Source: Yponomeuta sedellus
Lineage: Eukaryota; Arthropoda; Insecta; Lepidoptera; Yponomeutidae
Direction: 5' to 3'
Assembly (NCBI GenBank): GCA_934045075.1
Contig: OW203751.1
Span: 7,327,822-7,391,821, forward strand
DNA: 64,000 nt
Made by a program: the position numbers and the translations under genes. The notes below the pieces were generated by a model. That model saw only the letters and a program-made list of their open reading frames with translations. It had not been told where the DNA came from and did not search any database. Every line of letters starts with the position of its first letter. Position 1 is the stretch's first letter. This document shows positions 33,076 to 64,000 of this stretch, one piece after another.

Positions 33076-33393
33076 GTTACTTAAGTATTTACTTGGTGAA
33101 ATTTTCACTTTAGGAACTGACTTTTATTGTTACTTCAGTATTTACTTGGTGAAATTTTCAATTCAGGATCTGACTCTTATGGTTACTTAAGTATTTACTT
33201 GGTGAAATTTTCAATTCAGGATCTGACTCTTATGGTTACTTAAGTATTTACTTGGTGAAATTTTCAATTCAGAAACTGACTCTTATTGTTACTTAAGTAT
33301 TCACTTGGTGAAATTTTCAATTCAGGAACTGACTCTTATTGTTACTTAAGTATTTACTTGGTGAAATTTTCAATTCAGAAACTGACTCTATTA
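33076..33393. repeat. 53-bp minisatellite, six units
   Basis: Units start GTTACTTNAGTATT at 33076, 33129, 33182, 33235, 33288 and 33341, exactly 53 bp apart, with few differences. The unit equals the right arm of the family Q MITE (TTAAGTATTTACTTGGTGAA, AATTTTCAATTCAG), so it arose from that element. Confidence 0.95.
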
Positions 33394-33548
33394 GAACAAA
33401 GTACCTACACTATAACTATTTTCAATTTTTGTTAGCACGGAAACATAATTATTGTTTACTCTCCCGACTCGGAACGAACACAAATAACGACAGCTTAAAT
33501 GAAACTACCTTAATATTTTTGTGCATATTTTTTTTGGATACGTAGACT

Positions 33549-33650
33549 TAAGAAATTTCACTGATGCCGTTAAGTTGCCCATAAGCTCAGTTAGGAGAGC
33601 GCTGGCACGGTTAGTCATAGGTCGCGGGTTCTTGTCCGCGGCATGGGTGG
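33549..33650 (+). repeat. tRNA-like repeat (family T), diverged
   Basis: TTTCACTGATGCCGT lead, then CCCATAAGCTCAGTTAGGAG and a T-arm with GGGTTCTTGTCC. Clearly decayed. Confidence 0.6.
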
Positions 33651-33774
33651 TGTTGGCGACAGACCTTTTTTTTATTGTTTTGACTTTTTGTAGATATTAT
33701 TGTCTTTTTTACTTGTGTCAGTTTTTAAATTTAGTTCGCTGTCTGTTCTTGTAAAAGTGGTCTCAAAAATATTA

Positions 33775-33985
33775 ACATAACATAACATAACATTTACATA
33801 CAGGCACATACATTGCTTCTGGCCCCACACTAGGATACCCTGTGTCGTGGGAACCAGAAACAACGACATCACAAACATGTAAACATCCAAGACCTGGACT
33901 TTTTTTTTTTGTTTCCAGCCGGGATTCGAACCCGGGACCTCTTGCATGGTAGGCAGACGCGCTACCGCTACGCCACAGAGGTCGT
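33775..33985 (-). mobile_element. tRNA-derived SINE (family V)
   Basis: On the minus strand a tRNA-like head (GTGGCGTAGCGGTAGCGC ... GGGTTCGAATCCCGGC) is followed by a body with GTGATGTCGTTG..TGGTTCC and GGCCAGAAGCAATGTATGTG, ending in TTATG repeats. Copies lie at 35080, 49993 and 61270. Confidence 0.75.
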
Positions 33986-34624
33986 CAAATATTATCAAAT
34001 AAACACGGATTTATAAATAAATAATTAACCTATTATTAAAACAGAAAGGTAGGGCACCATACGGTGCTTGACAGGTGGAATTTTTAGCCTCTAACAAGGT
34101 TTTTAAAAAAGGTCGTAGACTTGTTAATATGGCAAAACAACCCTTGCGGAGTCAGTTAGTAATAGCAGGTACATAAATTTCTAGTCATTCTAGTAAAAAA
34201 TTAAAGTCACTCGCGAAAGCTTCCCCAAACATAATAATGGATAATTAAAACCAAACACTAGCAATAGCTCGGGGACTAGTCGAACCGAATGATCAGAATC
34301 AATCACTTGATACGAATAATAAATAAATAATAATTGAGTTTGTAATGGTGCAAACCTCTTTACACCATTTTTTATATTTCTTTTTCTATCTATCACTTTT
34401 AAATATTTTAAATTACGTCACACATTTTTCTCATTTCCCACGTCTCATTTTCATCGTCACTATTGTACATCTTGCCTCGATCTGACTATTTTACCTGCTT
34501 ATCCGTTTTTATCCAGTTTTCTGTTTTTATTATAAAATATAAACTAAATAAAACAGTACAATAAAGCACAAAGTTAAAGTCGTTCCAGTTCTCTTATTTA
34601 TAAAAGTTTTACAACACTTCAAGT

Positions 34625-34750
34625 TAAGCGACAACAGGCGCGGTCATGTGCAGGATGGGTGACCGTCCCGTGACTAACGCTAGTGGCATTTTTCCGAGCG
34701 GTTCCGTGCTTCGCGAGGCACGTCGTTAAGTCAAGTCAGAGGCCTTAGGG
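34625..34750 (+). mobile_element. 5S-rRNA-like SINE (family R), head and part of body
   Basis: Contains AGCGACAACAGGCGCGGTCA and GGATGGGTGACCGTCCC, which match the internal control region of eukaryotic 5S rRNA (TTAAGCA.C...GGGCGCGGT, GATGGGTGACC). The family body continues with TTTTTCCGAGCGGTTCCG. A separate head fragment lies at 34265-34320. Confidence 0.6.
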
Positions 34751-34864
34751 ATCTTAGGTGAAAACGGAGGCTATATACAGTGGAACGAACGAAAAGACAC
34801 TTCCAATGTCAAGAGGTTACGGTAACAATAAGATATTATCCCAAGTGCCCTATGTCTCAATAAC

Positions 34865-34995
34865 TTATGAATATGACTTATGAATGTTGATGAAGCGAAG
34901 GTGATCTCTCAGGATCGTAGGAAGTGACAGTCCTTGGTCTCTGCCTACCCCTCTGGGATACAGGCGTGAGGTTATGTATGTATGTATGTATGTCC
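34865..34995 (+). repeat. RTE-type LINE 3' end with TATG tail
   Basis: Reads ATGTTGATGAAGCGAAGGTG ... CTGCCTACCCCTCTGGGATA ... GCGTGAGGTTATGTATG and ends in a TATG run. Strongly 5'-truncated. Confidence 0.65.
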
Positions 34996-35079
34996 TATGT
35001 CTCAATAATTAAGTTCTTTGTCTGTATGCCAAGTTTGATGTAACTCCGTTCAGCCGTTACAGCGTGATTGAGGAACAAA

Positions 35080-35285
35080 CATAACATAACATTTACATAC
35101 AGGCACATACGTTGCTTCTGACCCCACACTAGGATACTCTGTGTCGTGGGAACCAGAAACAACGACATCACAAACGTAAACATCCAAGACCTGCGGTTTT
35201 TTTTGTCCCCAGCCGGAGTTCGAACCCGGGACCTCTTGCATGGTAGGGAAATGCGCTACCGCTGCGCCAACAGACGTCGTCATAT
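35080..35285 (-). mobile_element. tRNA-derived SINE (family V)
   Basis: Same family and orientation as 33775-33985, including the tRNA-like head at 35205-35275 and the TTATG-rich tail. Confidence 0.75.
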
Positions 35286-35438
35286 TTTTTATTTATTTAT
35301 TTAATATCGGGAAGACTAACAGCACATTACAAAGAGTAACAAAATCATTAAACATGCAGAAGGCCAATTATAAGTCTCCACTTATAGAAAAAAAATTTAG
35401 CACTTAAGCTCTTAAACCAAAAATCTAGTGACAGTCGC

Positions 35439-35677
35439 ACCCTCAGAACTAAAGAGGCCTAAGTCAAAAAATAGTTTAAATACTCAAAAAATGGAGTACC
35501 TAACAATCATAGAGAGACATAAAAAGGTATGCTCTATCCGATGAATAGTAAAACAAAGGCACTTATTGTAAAAAAAGAGCATAGCGAATCTTCCGTCCAC
35601 GGCATACCTTTTTATGACTCTATGATTGTAACTCAATTTCACAATTTTTTGACTTAGGCCTCTTTCGTTCTGAGGGT
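35439..35677. mobile_element. MITE with about 100-bp inverted arms
   Basis: Ends ACCCTCAGAAC and GTTCTGAGGGT. The arms (AAAGAGGCCTAAGTCAAAAA; ATAGAGNNACATAAAAAGG) mirror each other with small changes. 239 bp, no coding. Confidence 0.75.
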
Positions 35678-35898
35678 GGGCAGTTTAAAGCACTACATTA
35701 ATATTTAAAAGAAAAAAAAAACAGTCCATAAATCGTTTTAACTAACAAAAAAATCTGCCCTAAGTTTATCCCTCAAGCTTTGGACTGAAGAATTAAACAT
35801 ATCTTGATCGCCTATTTTCGCCAGTTTATTAAATTGGTTGCAAGCCCGCCATAGATATTCAAACATAATTATTCACAAACTTTCTCATTTATAGTAAT

Positions 35899-36060
35899 AC
35901 TAGCTGTGCCCCGCGGTGTTACTCGATTGACTATGTTTTTCCCATGGGAACAAGATATATTCCCGCAGTAAAACGTAGCCTGTGTTATTCCAGGGAGGTA
36001 TATTGAAATCGCTCCAGCCGTTTAGACGTCAAGAAGTAACAATCATACACACGCATACAT
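35899..36060 (-). mobile_element. Helitron 3'-end fragment
   Basis: On the minus strand it ends with a GC hairpin region (CACCGCGGGGCACAGCTAG) followed by T, the Helitron terminus. The body shares AACGGCTGGAGCGATTT with 40200 and 61078. Its other end is cut by a SINE. Confidence 0.65.
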
Positions 36061-36063
36061 CTA

Positions 36064-36330
36064 AGGTAAGAGCGATGGTAGCGGAGCGGTGCGGAACGCC
36101 GGCTTCACAATCGGCAGGTCGTGGGTTCGAACCCCGGCATGTACCAATGACTTTGTTTTCTAAGTTATGTACATTTGTGTAATCATAGTAGCAATACTAC
36201 TCGCTGACGGTGAAGGAAAACATCGTAAGGAAACCCTAGTGTCTGAGGTGTTAGCGTACCTCAGCGCTTGCTACGTACAGTGGCCCAACTATCAGGCTAA
36301 GTGCGGAAATCTCAGGTCTAACTAACACTC
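36064..36330 (+). mobile_element. tRNA-derived SINE (family W)
   Basis: tRNA-like head (GGTAGCGGAGCGGTGCGG ... GGGTTCGAACCCCGGCATG), then the conserved body TGACGGTGAAGGAAAACATC and AAGGAAACCC. A related copy is at 53556. Confidence 0.7.
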
Positions 36331-36357
36331 ATACGTCTATCGCCTTTAGAAGTGTGA

Positions 36358-36557
36358 TGTGATGACAGTAGGATTTTTATTGTTTGTTATCAAAACACGT
36401 ATTGACCGACGTAGGTAACGGTTCGTCATACTCTAAGCATACACCCAAAACTAGGGATCTGCGGTATCTCTCTCCTAATCTTATCTAATCGACAGTTTGG
36501 ACTCTTGCCGTAGCGTTGTAGGTACTCGTATGAGCGGTAAGTAAAAAATAATAGAAA
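36358..36557 (+). repeat. Direct repeat, first copy
   Basis: Nearly identical to 36792-36985 (GACAGTAGGATTTTTNTTG ... GGTAACGGTTCGTCATACTC ... ATCGACAGTTTGGAC). The pair brackets the ATC-TTC minisatellite. Confidence 0.8.
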
Positions 36558-36599
36558 CTAGTCGTATTGAAATCTAATCAATTGTGCACCCGAAAAAAA

Positions 36600-36791
36600 T
36601 CTTTGCGGATGCGGACGCGGATGAAGATGAAGAGAAAGACCTCTTCATCTTCATCCGCATCTTCATCTTCATCCGCATCTCAATCTTTATCTTCATCCGC
36701 ATCTTCTTCCTCATCCGCATCTTAATCTTCTTCTTCATCCGCTTCTTAATCTCCATCTTCATCTTCAACTTGAGCTTAATCTTCATCCGCA
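36600..36791. repeat. ATCTTC/ATCCGC minisatellite, first copy
   Basis: Irregular 6-bp and 12-bp units ATCTTC, ATCCGC, ATCTTA. The left edge (GCGGATGAAGATGAAGAG) is inverted against the main run and forms a short hairpin. It is preceded by AATTGTGCACCCGAAAAAA, as is the second array at 37488. Confidence 0.85.
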
Positions 36792-36985
36792 TGTGATGAC
36801 AGTAGGATTTTTGTTGTTTATTATCAAAATACGTATCGATGGACGTAGGTAACGGTTCGTCATACTCTCAGCATACACCCAAAACTGGGGATCTGTGGTA
36901 TCTCCTAATCTTATCTAATCGACAGTTTGGACGTTTGCCGTAGTTTTGTAGGCATGAGCGGTAAATTAAAAATAATAGAAACTAT
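36792..36985 (+). repeat. Direct repeat, second copy
   Basis: Counterpart of 36358-36557; see that entry. It begins at the last unit of the minisatellite. Confidence 0.8.
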
Positions 36986-37129
36986 TCAGTTTTACGGCGT
37001 TGATACAATGTAAAATTGAAAATGAATGAAAATGAAAAATGTTTATTGAGCAAAATAAAACAAATTAGAAGTAGTTTGTGAATCAACATTATCACATTAA
37101 GTAATGCAATCTACTTCAGTCAGATGTCG

Positions 37130-37345
37130 CTGTCTGTACGTAATACAGAGAATAGTGTAAAGAGGTTCGAAATTTCACTGATGCCGGTGAGTCGCCCATT
37201 AGCTCAGTTGGAAAGAGCGCTGGCACGGATAGCCAGAGGTTGCGGGTTCGAATCTCGGCATGGGTGGAAATTTTAGCCTCTAAATAGGTTTTTCAAATTG
37301 TCCTTAGCACGGGGTTAGTGCATTAAAAATAAAAAGTAGTATAAT
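37130..37345 (+). repeat. tRNA-like repeat (family T)
   Basis: Lead, tRNA-like core (37190-37265) and body in the standard order, ending near TTAGTGCATTAAAAATAAA. The anticodon-like loop is ACGGATA with C at the U33 position. Confidence 0.75.
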
Positions 37346-37487
37346 TATCATATTAGCTTCTGTTGTTGTGCTAGGCCATTTTTGGCTATACTAAATCAAG
37401 TTAGGTATGCAAAAATGTTTTCTTCTGCAATTGTAAAAACGTTTATTATGTTTTATGCTGTATCTAATTAATTGTGCACCCGAAAAA

Positions 37488-37850
37488 ATATTTTCTTTAT
37501 CTTCATCCTCATCCGCATCTTAATCTTCATCCGCATCTTAATCTTCATCTTCATCCGCATCTTCATCCGCATCTTAATCCGCATCTTCATCCGCATCTTA
37601 ATCTTCTTCTTCATCCACATCTTAATCTGCATCCTCATCCGCAACTTAATCTTCATCCACATCTTAATCTTCATCTTCATCCGCATCTTCATCCGCATCT
37701 TAATCTGCATCTTCATCTGCATCTTAATCTACATCTTCATCAGCATCTTAATCTTCATCCGCATCTTAATCTGCATCTTCATCCGCATCTTAATCTTCAT
37801 CTTCATTTGCTTCTTGATCTTCAACTTGAGCTTAATCTTCATCTTCAGAA
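37488..37850. repeat. ATCTTC/ATCCGC minisatellite, second copy
   Basis: Longer array of the same units as at 36600, again preceded by AATTGTGCACCCGAAAAAA. Open frames through it (Ile/Phe or His/Pro/Leu repeats) are period artefacts. Confidence 0.85.
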
Positions 37851-37934
37851 GTGATCGTTTTATACATAAGAAAATAAATTTATCAGAAGAAAAACAAACG
37901 CAATAAAGAAGACTAACAAAAGTCATTTCACAAG

Positions 37935-38075
37935 TCTAAGCTGTCAGGATGGTATAGGTGCTGGGCAAGCCTACACCATCTAAAACCATGTCCCAGGCAC
38001 TGCAGCAACCGATTACTCCCTTCACCCAAAAAGCGTGTGTGAAGATGCCACTGGACGCTGTATAAATCATGTTAT
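37935..38075 (+). repeat. Dispersed repeat (family X)
   Basis: AGCTGTCAGGATGGTATAGG ... CATGTCCCAGGCACT ... CCACTGGACGCTGTATAAAT. Further copies lie at 53770 and 61650, and an inverted start at about 40940-40980 abuts the GACA array. Confidence 0.65.
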
Positions 38076-38194
38076 TCCGAAGGTGCAGAGGCTATCGTAA
38101 ACGCATGCCTGCGTCATGCGTTTGGGCAAAGACCAAGTCGGCCACTTTCCACGATCGTGACAGATCTCGTTGGCTTCATAAACATTTATGCCAT

Positions 38195-38630
38195 TCATTT
38201 AAGCCTGCCATTCACAGGCGCGCCCATCCGCCGCCGGACTTGTCGCTGGCGACAAGTCTGCAGACAAATTTGCGTGTGAATGTAGTGGTTCTCGGTTCGG
38301 TGCGCGGCTCACGGCTCGGCGCGTCGCTCTTCGTCCGAAGAAGCGAGGACCGCGCTGTGTTGTGTGTGGACGATGACGGATTTGTCCACGAATAGGTGCG
38401 GCTTGGGGCTCGGCTCGCGGTACGTGTAGTGAATGGTGGGCTTTACCTGTCGTTGCATGCGCGCACGCCGTTTTGGTTACTTTTTTTCTTTTATCCGATT
38501 GTTCAAGGCTGGTGTTTCGTCTGGCTGCCGACTCGCTTACACACTGTATTTTTTTCATTATTTGTAAGAAAAAAAATCTATGTCCATAAAATGCATTTGG
38601 TTAACATAGGATGGGGCTTTGCTAGTTTTT
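38195..38630. other. GC-rich stretch without a supported gene
   Basis: GC-rich DNA (GGCGCGCCCATCCGCCGCC, GACTTGTCGCTGGCGACAAG) enclosed by ATTCAC/GTGAAT-type ends, possibly a MITE or a dead promoter. Frames on both strands are short and show no family motif. Confidence 0.4.
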
Positions 38631-38631
38631 A

Positions 38632-38770
38632 AAAATTTAGAGGCCAAAAATTCCACCCATGCCGGGACCGAACCCGCGACCTCTTGCTAACCGTGCCAGC
38701 GCTCTCCCAACTGAGCTAATGGGCGTCGACCGACATCTGTGAAATTTCGAACCTCTTTACAATACTACTA
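38632..38770 (-). repeat. tRNA-like repeat (family T)
   Basis: Minus-strand core (CCCATTAGCTCAGTTGGGAG ... CGGTCCCGGCATGGGTGG) with a shortened T-loop. Not a functional tRNA. Confidence 0.7.
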
Positions 38771-39378
38771 TTACCACTTACAATACTACAACACCACTAT
38801 GACTTACAGGCACTTCTGGCTGTAGTAATTTCTTCTTCTTCTTCTTTGCTTTTTTGTAATTAATAATTACTAACACAGCCATGGCTAATTAAAAAAAAAA
38901 TTACTAACATTTAGGATACATTTTTGCTGTCTTAACATCTTGAGTCCTGGCCTTGAATATACTACAATGGTATTCCATTGTCATTTTCAAGGTCAGTACT
39001 TTTCGTAGTTACCAAAAACATAAATTATAATATTTCGTTAGCAATAATTTTTTCCACGATTCTTACACTCGGTTAAACATGCAATGTTGGTGTAATATGC
39101 ATACCAATGGTACTCTTTACTGCTGTAATACGTTTTTTAGCGTTACGCAGTCAAAAAAACGCGAGTTACCCATCTCTTCTCTCTCTGGGGTCGGTCCCTC
39201 ATGTCTGAGGATCGTGGTCAGCCTCAGGGTTGCATCTGGAGCGGATAATTTGCCTCCATCGGATCTGTCCAACGCGGGATCTGTACAACCGTGTTAAAAT
39301 TGGAGGTCGACGAATCTTTAACTTGATCCGTCCACCTTGTTGGTGAGCGACCGCGCGATCTTTTTATTAAATTGATAT

Positions 39379-39800
39379 TACATCCATACATCCCAGCCTC
39401 GGGACTGCCACTTGCCACGATCCTGACAGATCACTTTCGCTGCATCAACATTCATAAGTCATTGCGTGCACACACGCCAGGGTATCTTTTGTCATCCCCT
39501 TTGCTAATACATCCCTATTTGGTCGATGTATGTCCGCCCGCAATGTCCCTTACTAGCCCTTCTACTCACATTCGGAATATAATTATATTTGTTTCGTCAA
39601 TCTTTCTTCCTTCATCCTCTCCACATGTCCAAACCTAGTCACTCTAGTCACTACATCCTCTTTCAGTCCACAACGTTCTCTAATTAGACCATTGCTTATC
39701 CTGTCGTTCAAAGAAACTCTACACATACTTCTCAAGGACCTCATTTCCACTGCATTAATTCTACTTTCTTGCTTCCTTTGCCACACCCAAGTCCGCTACC
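39379..39800 (-). pseudogene. RTE-like LINE, ORF C-terminus and 3' end
   Basis: The minus frame from 39786 gives ESRINAVEMRSLRSMCRVSL and RCGLKEDVVTRV..FGHVERM, the C-terminal tail of an RTE-type reverse transcriptase polyprotein. It then runs into the common 3' end near 39379-39480. Stops and shifts are present. Confidence 0.75.
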
Positions 39801-40157
39801 ATAAATAAATGTTGGGGCCAGCACTCCATTATGAATAGCTAATCTAGCTCTTATGGAGATGTTTAGGTTGCACACAAAGGAGTGCAAGGCACCGTTTACA
39901 CAATATCACGCATTTACTCTTCTTTCTACATCACCTTCACACTTTCCACCCCTTGTAAACAATAAAATAAATTTATTAAATATTGTTTGCTTTAAAAAGA
40001 TATCATTATCATTAAGATATAATATATGGTTTTCTCCTATGCTCTGAATTCGAAAGAATATTCAAAAAAAATATTCAAGATTTACATTAAAAAGTTTTTT
40101 AATCTTTGTTTATCACATCACATCACATCATCACATTCATTCATTCACACTAATTTT

Positions 40158-40352
40158 ATGAAGGCGAAAGATTGTGAGTGTGGACGTTTGTTTCTTTCTC
40201 CACGTGTAAACGGCTGGAGCAAATAAAATTAAATTTGGTATGGACTTCACTGACACATAGGCTACGTTTTGCTGCGGAAAAATATCTTTAACTATTAATA
40301 CACAATTTATTTACCCTAATAGGCCGCGGGTAACGCCGCGGGGCACAGCTAG
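40158..40352 (+). mobile_element. Helitron 3' portion
   Basis: Body GAAGGCGAAAGATTGTGAGT and AACGGCTGGAGC, ending GCCGCGGGTAACGCCGCGGG then CACAGCTAG followed by T (hairpin plus CTAG). It sits about 180 bp upstream of the LRR gene's first exon. Confidence 0.75.
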
Positions 40353-40477
40353 TTGGATACCCTGAGCTGTAACCTGAGCTACAGAACCCTGGATAAATAT
40401 CCAGCTCACGCTTGGCTAACCAGCAAACGTTCTTATCATTTTTATCTTCTTTACTCGTTTACTTACGAAGTTCCACT

Positions 40478-40482
40478 TCAGT
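40478..40482 (+). promoter_or_regulatory. Possible initiator of the LRR gene
   Basis: TCAGT, the arthropod initiator consensus, 52 bp upstream of the start codon. No TATA box is evident, so this is a weak call. Confidence 0.25.
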
Positions 40483-40533
40483 TGACGATTAGAGAAATCG
40501 AACTTGGCCGCGCATTTGGGAATTTGTCGTAAG

Positions 40534-62992
<22,459 letters not shown>

Positions 62993-63009
62993 CATTTTCT
63001 TCCATGTAC

Positions 63010-63260
63010 CTTCGATTGTGTCCCACTGCTGGGCAAAGGCCTCCCCTTTCGCTTTACACTCCTCCCTGTTCATGGCCATCTCTTGCCAGCCTGGCGAAAA
63101 GATCGTGAGGTCGTCCAGCTATCTCCGCTTGGGTCGGTTTGCGATATCCGTCGCGCGGAATCCGGTCAGTGACGCTTTTTGCCCACCTGTCTGGGCCCAT
63201 ACGGCTTAGATAGCACGTCCAATTCCATGCTTAGTAGTTGCATCGACAACATAGGTGTGT
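63010..63260 (-). repeat. RTE-like LINE 3' fragment in the LRR gene's 3' flank
   Basis: GTGTCCCACTGCTGGGCAAA and CTCCCTGTTCATGGCCATCT are typical of the reverse strand of RTE C-terminal/3' UTR sequence. It starts about 20 bp after the LRR stop codon, so the gene's 3' UTR probably includes it. The first AATAAA on the plus strand is near 63455. Confidence 0.5.
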
Positions 63261-63261
63261 G

Positions 63262-63327
63262 ATAACATAACATAACCTCACGCCTGTATCCCAGAGGGGT
63301 AGGCAGAGACCAGGGACTGCCACTTGC
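63262..63327 (-). repeat. RTE-type LINE 3' end, split by the MITE
   Basis: CATAACCTCACGCCTGTATC...GGGACTGCCACTTGC continues after the MITE at 63729 with CCACTTGCCACGATCC. Confidence 0.7.
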
Positions 63328-63728
63328 CGTTCCTTCCTCGTGGTCAAACTTAGTAGTCAAACTGATTTGACCCCGATGAATTTTAACATTCTTCGCGGTG
63401 AAACTATCAAATTTATTAAAAAATTACACCCCGTGTCTTATGCCTTAGTCTCGAAATAAAATAGTACAGTTATAGCCAAAAGTTTTGTTTAATGTAATTT
63501 ATTTAAAAAGTAATCTACACCTATTATTTAAAAAGTAACCTACACCTATATCGTCATGTGTAAATTCCATTTGACACTTTATTATGAATTCGTCTCGGAA
63601 TATTTGTTTCTGGCGTCGTAGAGATGGTTGTAGGTACAATAAGACTACAGTTTGACCACGAAGAATCCTCGTAAAATTCCTCGTGGTCAAATCAGTTTGA
63701 CTACTAAGTTAGACCACAAGGAAGGGAG
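63328..63728. mobile_element. MITE related to foldback family F, with 9-bp target duplication
   Basis: Ends CCTTCCTCGTGG and CCACAAGGAAGG; arms GTCAAACTGATTTGACC and GGTCAAATCAGTTTGAC. The flanking direct repeat GCCACTTGC (63319-63327 and 63729-63737) comes from an RTE 3' end that continues on both sides, giving a clear insertion into that repeat. Confidence 0.85.
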
Positions 63729-63937
63729 GCCACTTGCCACGATCCATAGGTGTGTGTATATACATAAGTAGGAAACTTTTGATGTTGTTACCAATGTACG
63801 TGAAGTTCAGGCAACGTGAGGTTTAATGTAATGAGCTTTTCAATATTTTTTTGAAAACTCAGAGCCGGTCCTTCGTCCTCCATCAGCTTTAACGGCGGTT
63901 TATTTGAATGACTTTTTTATATAAATTTTGTTAGAAC

Positions 63938-64000
63938 ATTTTCGGGGCTTAATCGCGTAGTAATTTATTGCTATTTTACCTCGACGTTTATATCGGACAA
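63938..64000 (-). repeat. Family A terminal-inverted repeat, cut by the window end
   Basis: AGAACATTTTCGGGGCTTAA ... TTTTACCTCGACGTTT matches the ends at 1385, 2233 and 51332. Confidence 0.65.

Noticed and set aside
33076..33393. CRISPR-like array
   Set aside because: Units are head-to-tail with no unique spacers; it is a minisatellite.
36574..37906. Ile/Phe, His/Pro/Leu and Met/Lys repeat proteins
   Set aside because: By-products of the ATCTTC-type minisatellites.

Overview
This is a eukaryotic window with AT-rich intergenic DNA, introns with GT..AG borders, and a very high repeat load. Tandem acid-lipase-type genes, RTE and Jockey/CR1-like LINE ends, Helitron 3' ends, mariner remnants and tRNA-derived SINEs together suggest an insect, most likely a moth or butterfly. 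The organism is inferred from repeat and gene types, not from a database match.

Host genes. (1) A minus-strand tandem cluster of four intronless lipases of the alpha/beta-hydrolase acid lipase (gastric/lingual lipase) family lies at about 7.3-24.0 kb. Three are intact (10542-11858, 14590-15951, 22630-23961) with a Ser-Asp-His triad. The fourth (7297-9014) is a pseudogene with an insertion in the leader, a 5-bp frameshift and a Trp-to-stop change. (2) A plus-strand gene for a single-pass leucine-rich-repeat membrane protein spans 40534-62992. I assembled nine exons by phase-matched splice sites. They sum to 1479 nt, or 492 residues: signal peptide, LRRNT, LRRs, LRRCT, one membrane helix and a short tail. 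Its first intron holds an uninterrupted (GACA)n array of about 7.3 kb.

Layout. 1-3.2 kb: AT-rich DNA with repeats. 3.3-6.3 kb: decayed DIRS-like retrotransposon. 7.3-24 kb: lipase cluster with a (AGGC)n array, a (GAAA)n array, a candidate solo LTR, a mariner remnant and a LINE remnant between the genes. 24.7-25.9 kb: GC-rich 153-bp tandem repeat, possibly in a Helitron-like element. 26.7-29.8 kb: decayed DNA transposon with long TIRs and a twin-primed LINE insertion. 30-31.8 kb: foldback element holding an inverted pair of tRNA-like repeats. 31.9-40.4 kb: MITEs, minisatellites, SINEs and Helitron ends. 40.5-63 kb: the LRR gene, its introns packed with SINEs and MITEs and, at 57574-60653, a TTAA-flanked (piggyBac-like) element that appears to carry a spliced gene on the opposite strand. 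63-64 kb: repeats.

The best candidates for something new are the TTAA-flanked element with an intron-containing cargo gene, the giant intronic GACA array, the 5S-rRNA-like SINE family, and several near-perfect palindromes. Several insertions can be dated relative to each other because an empty copy of the same site is present elsewhere in the window.
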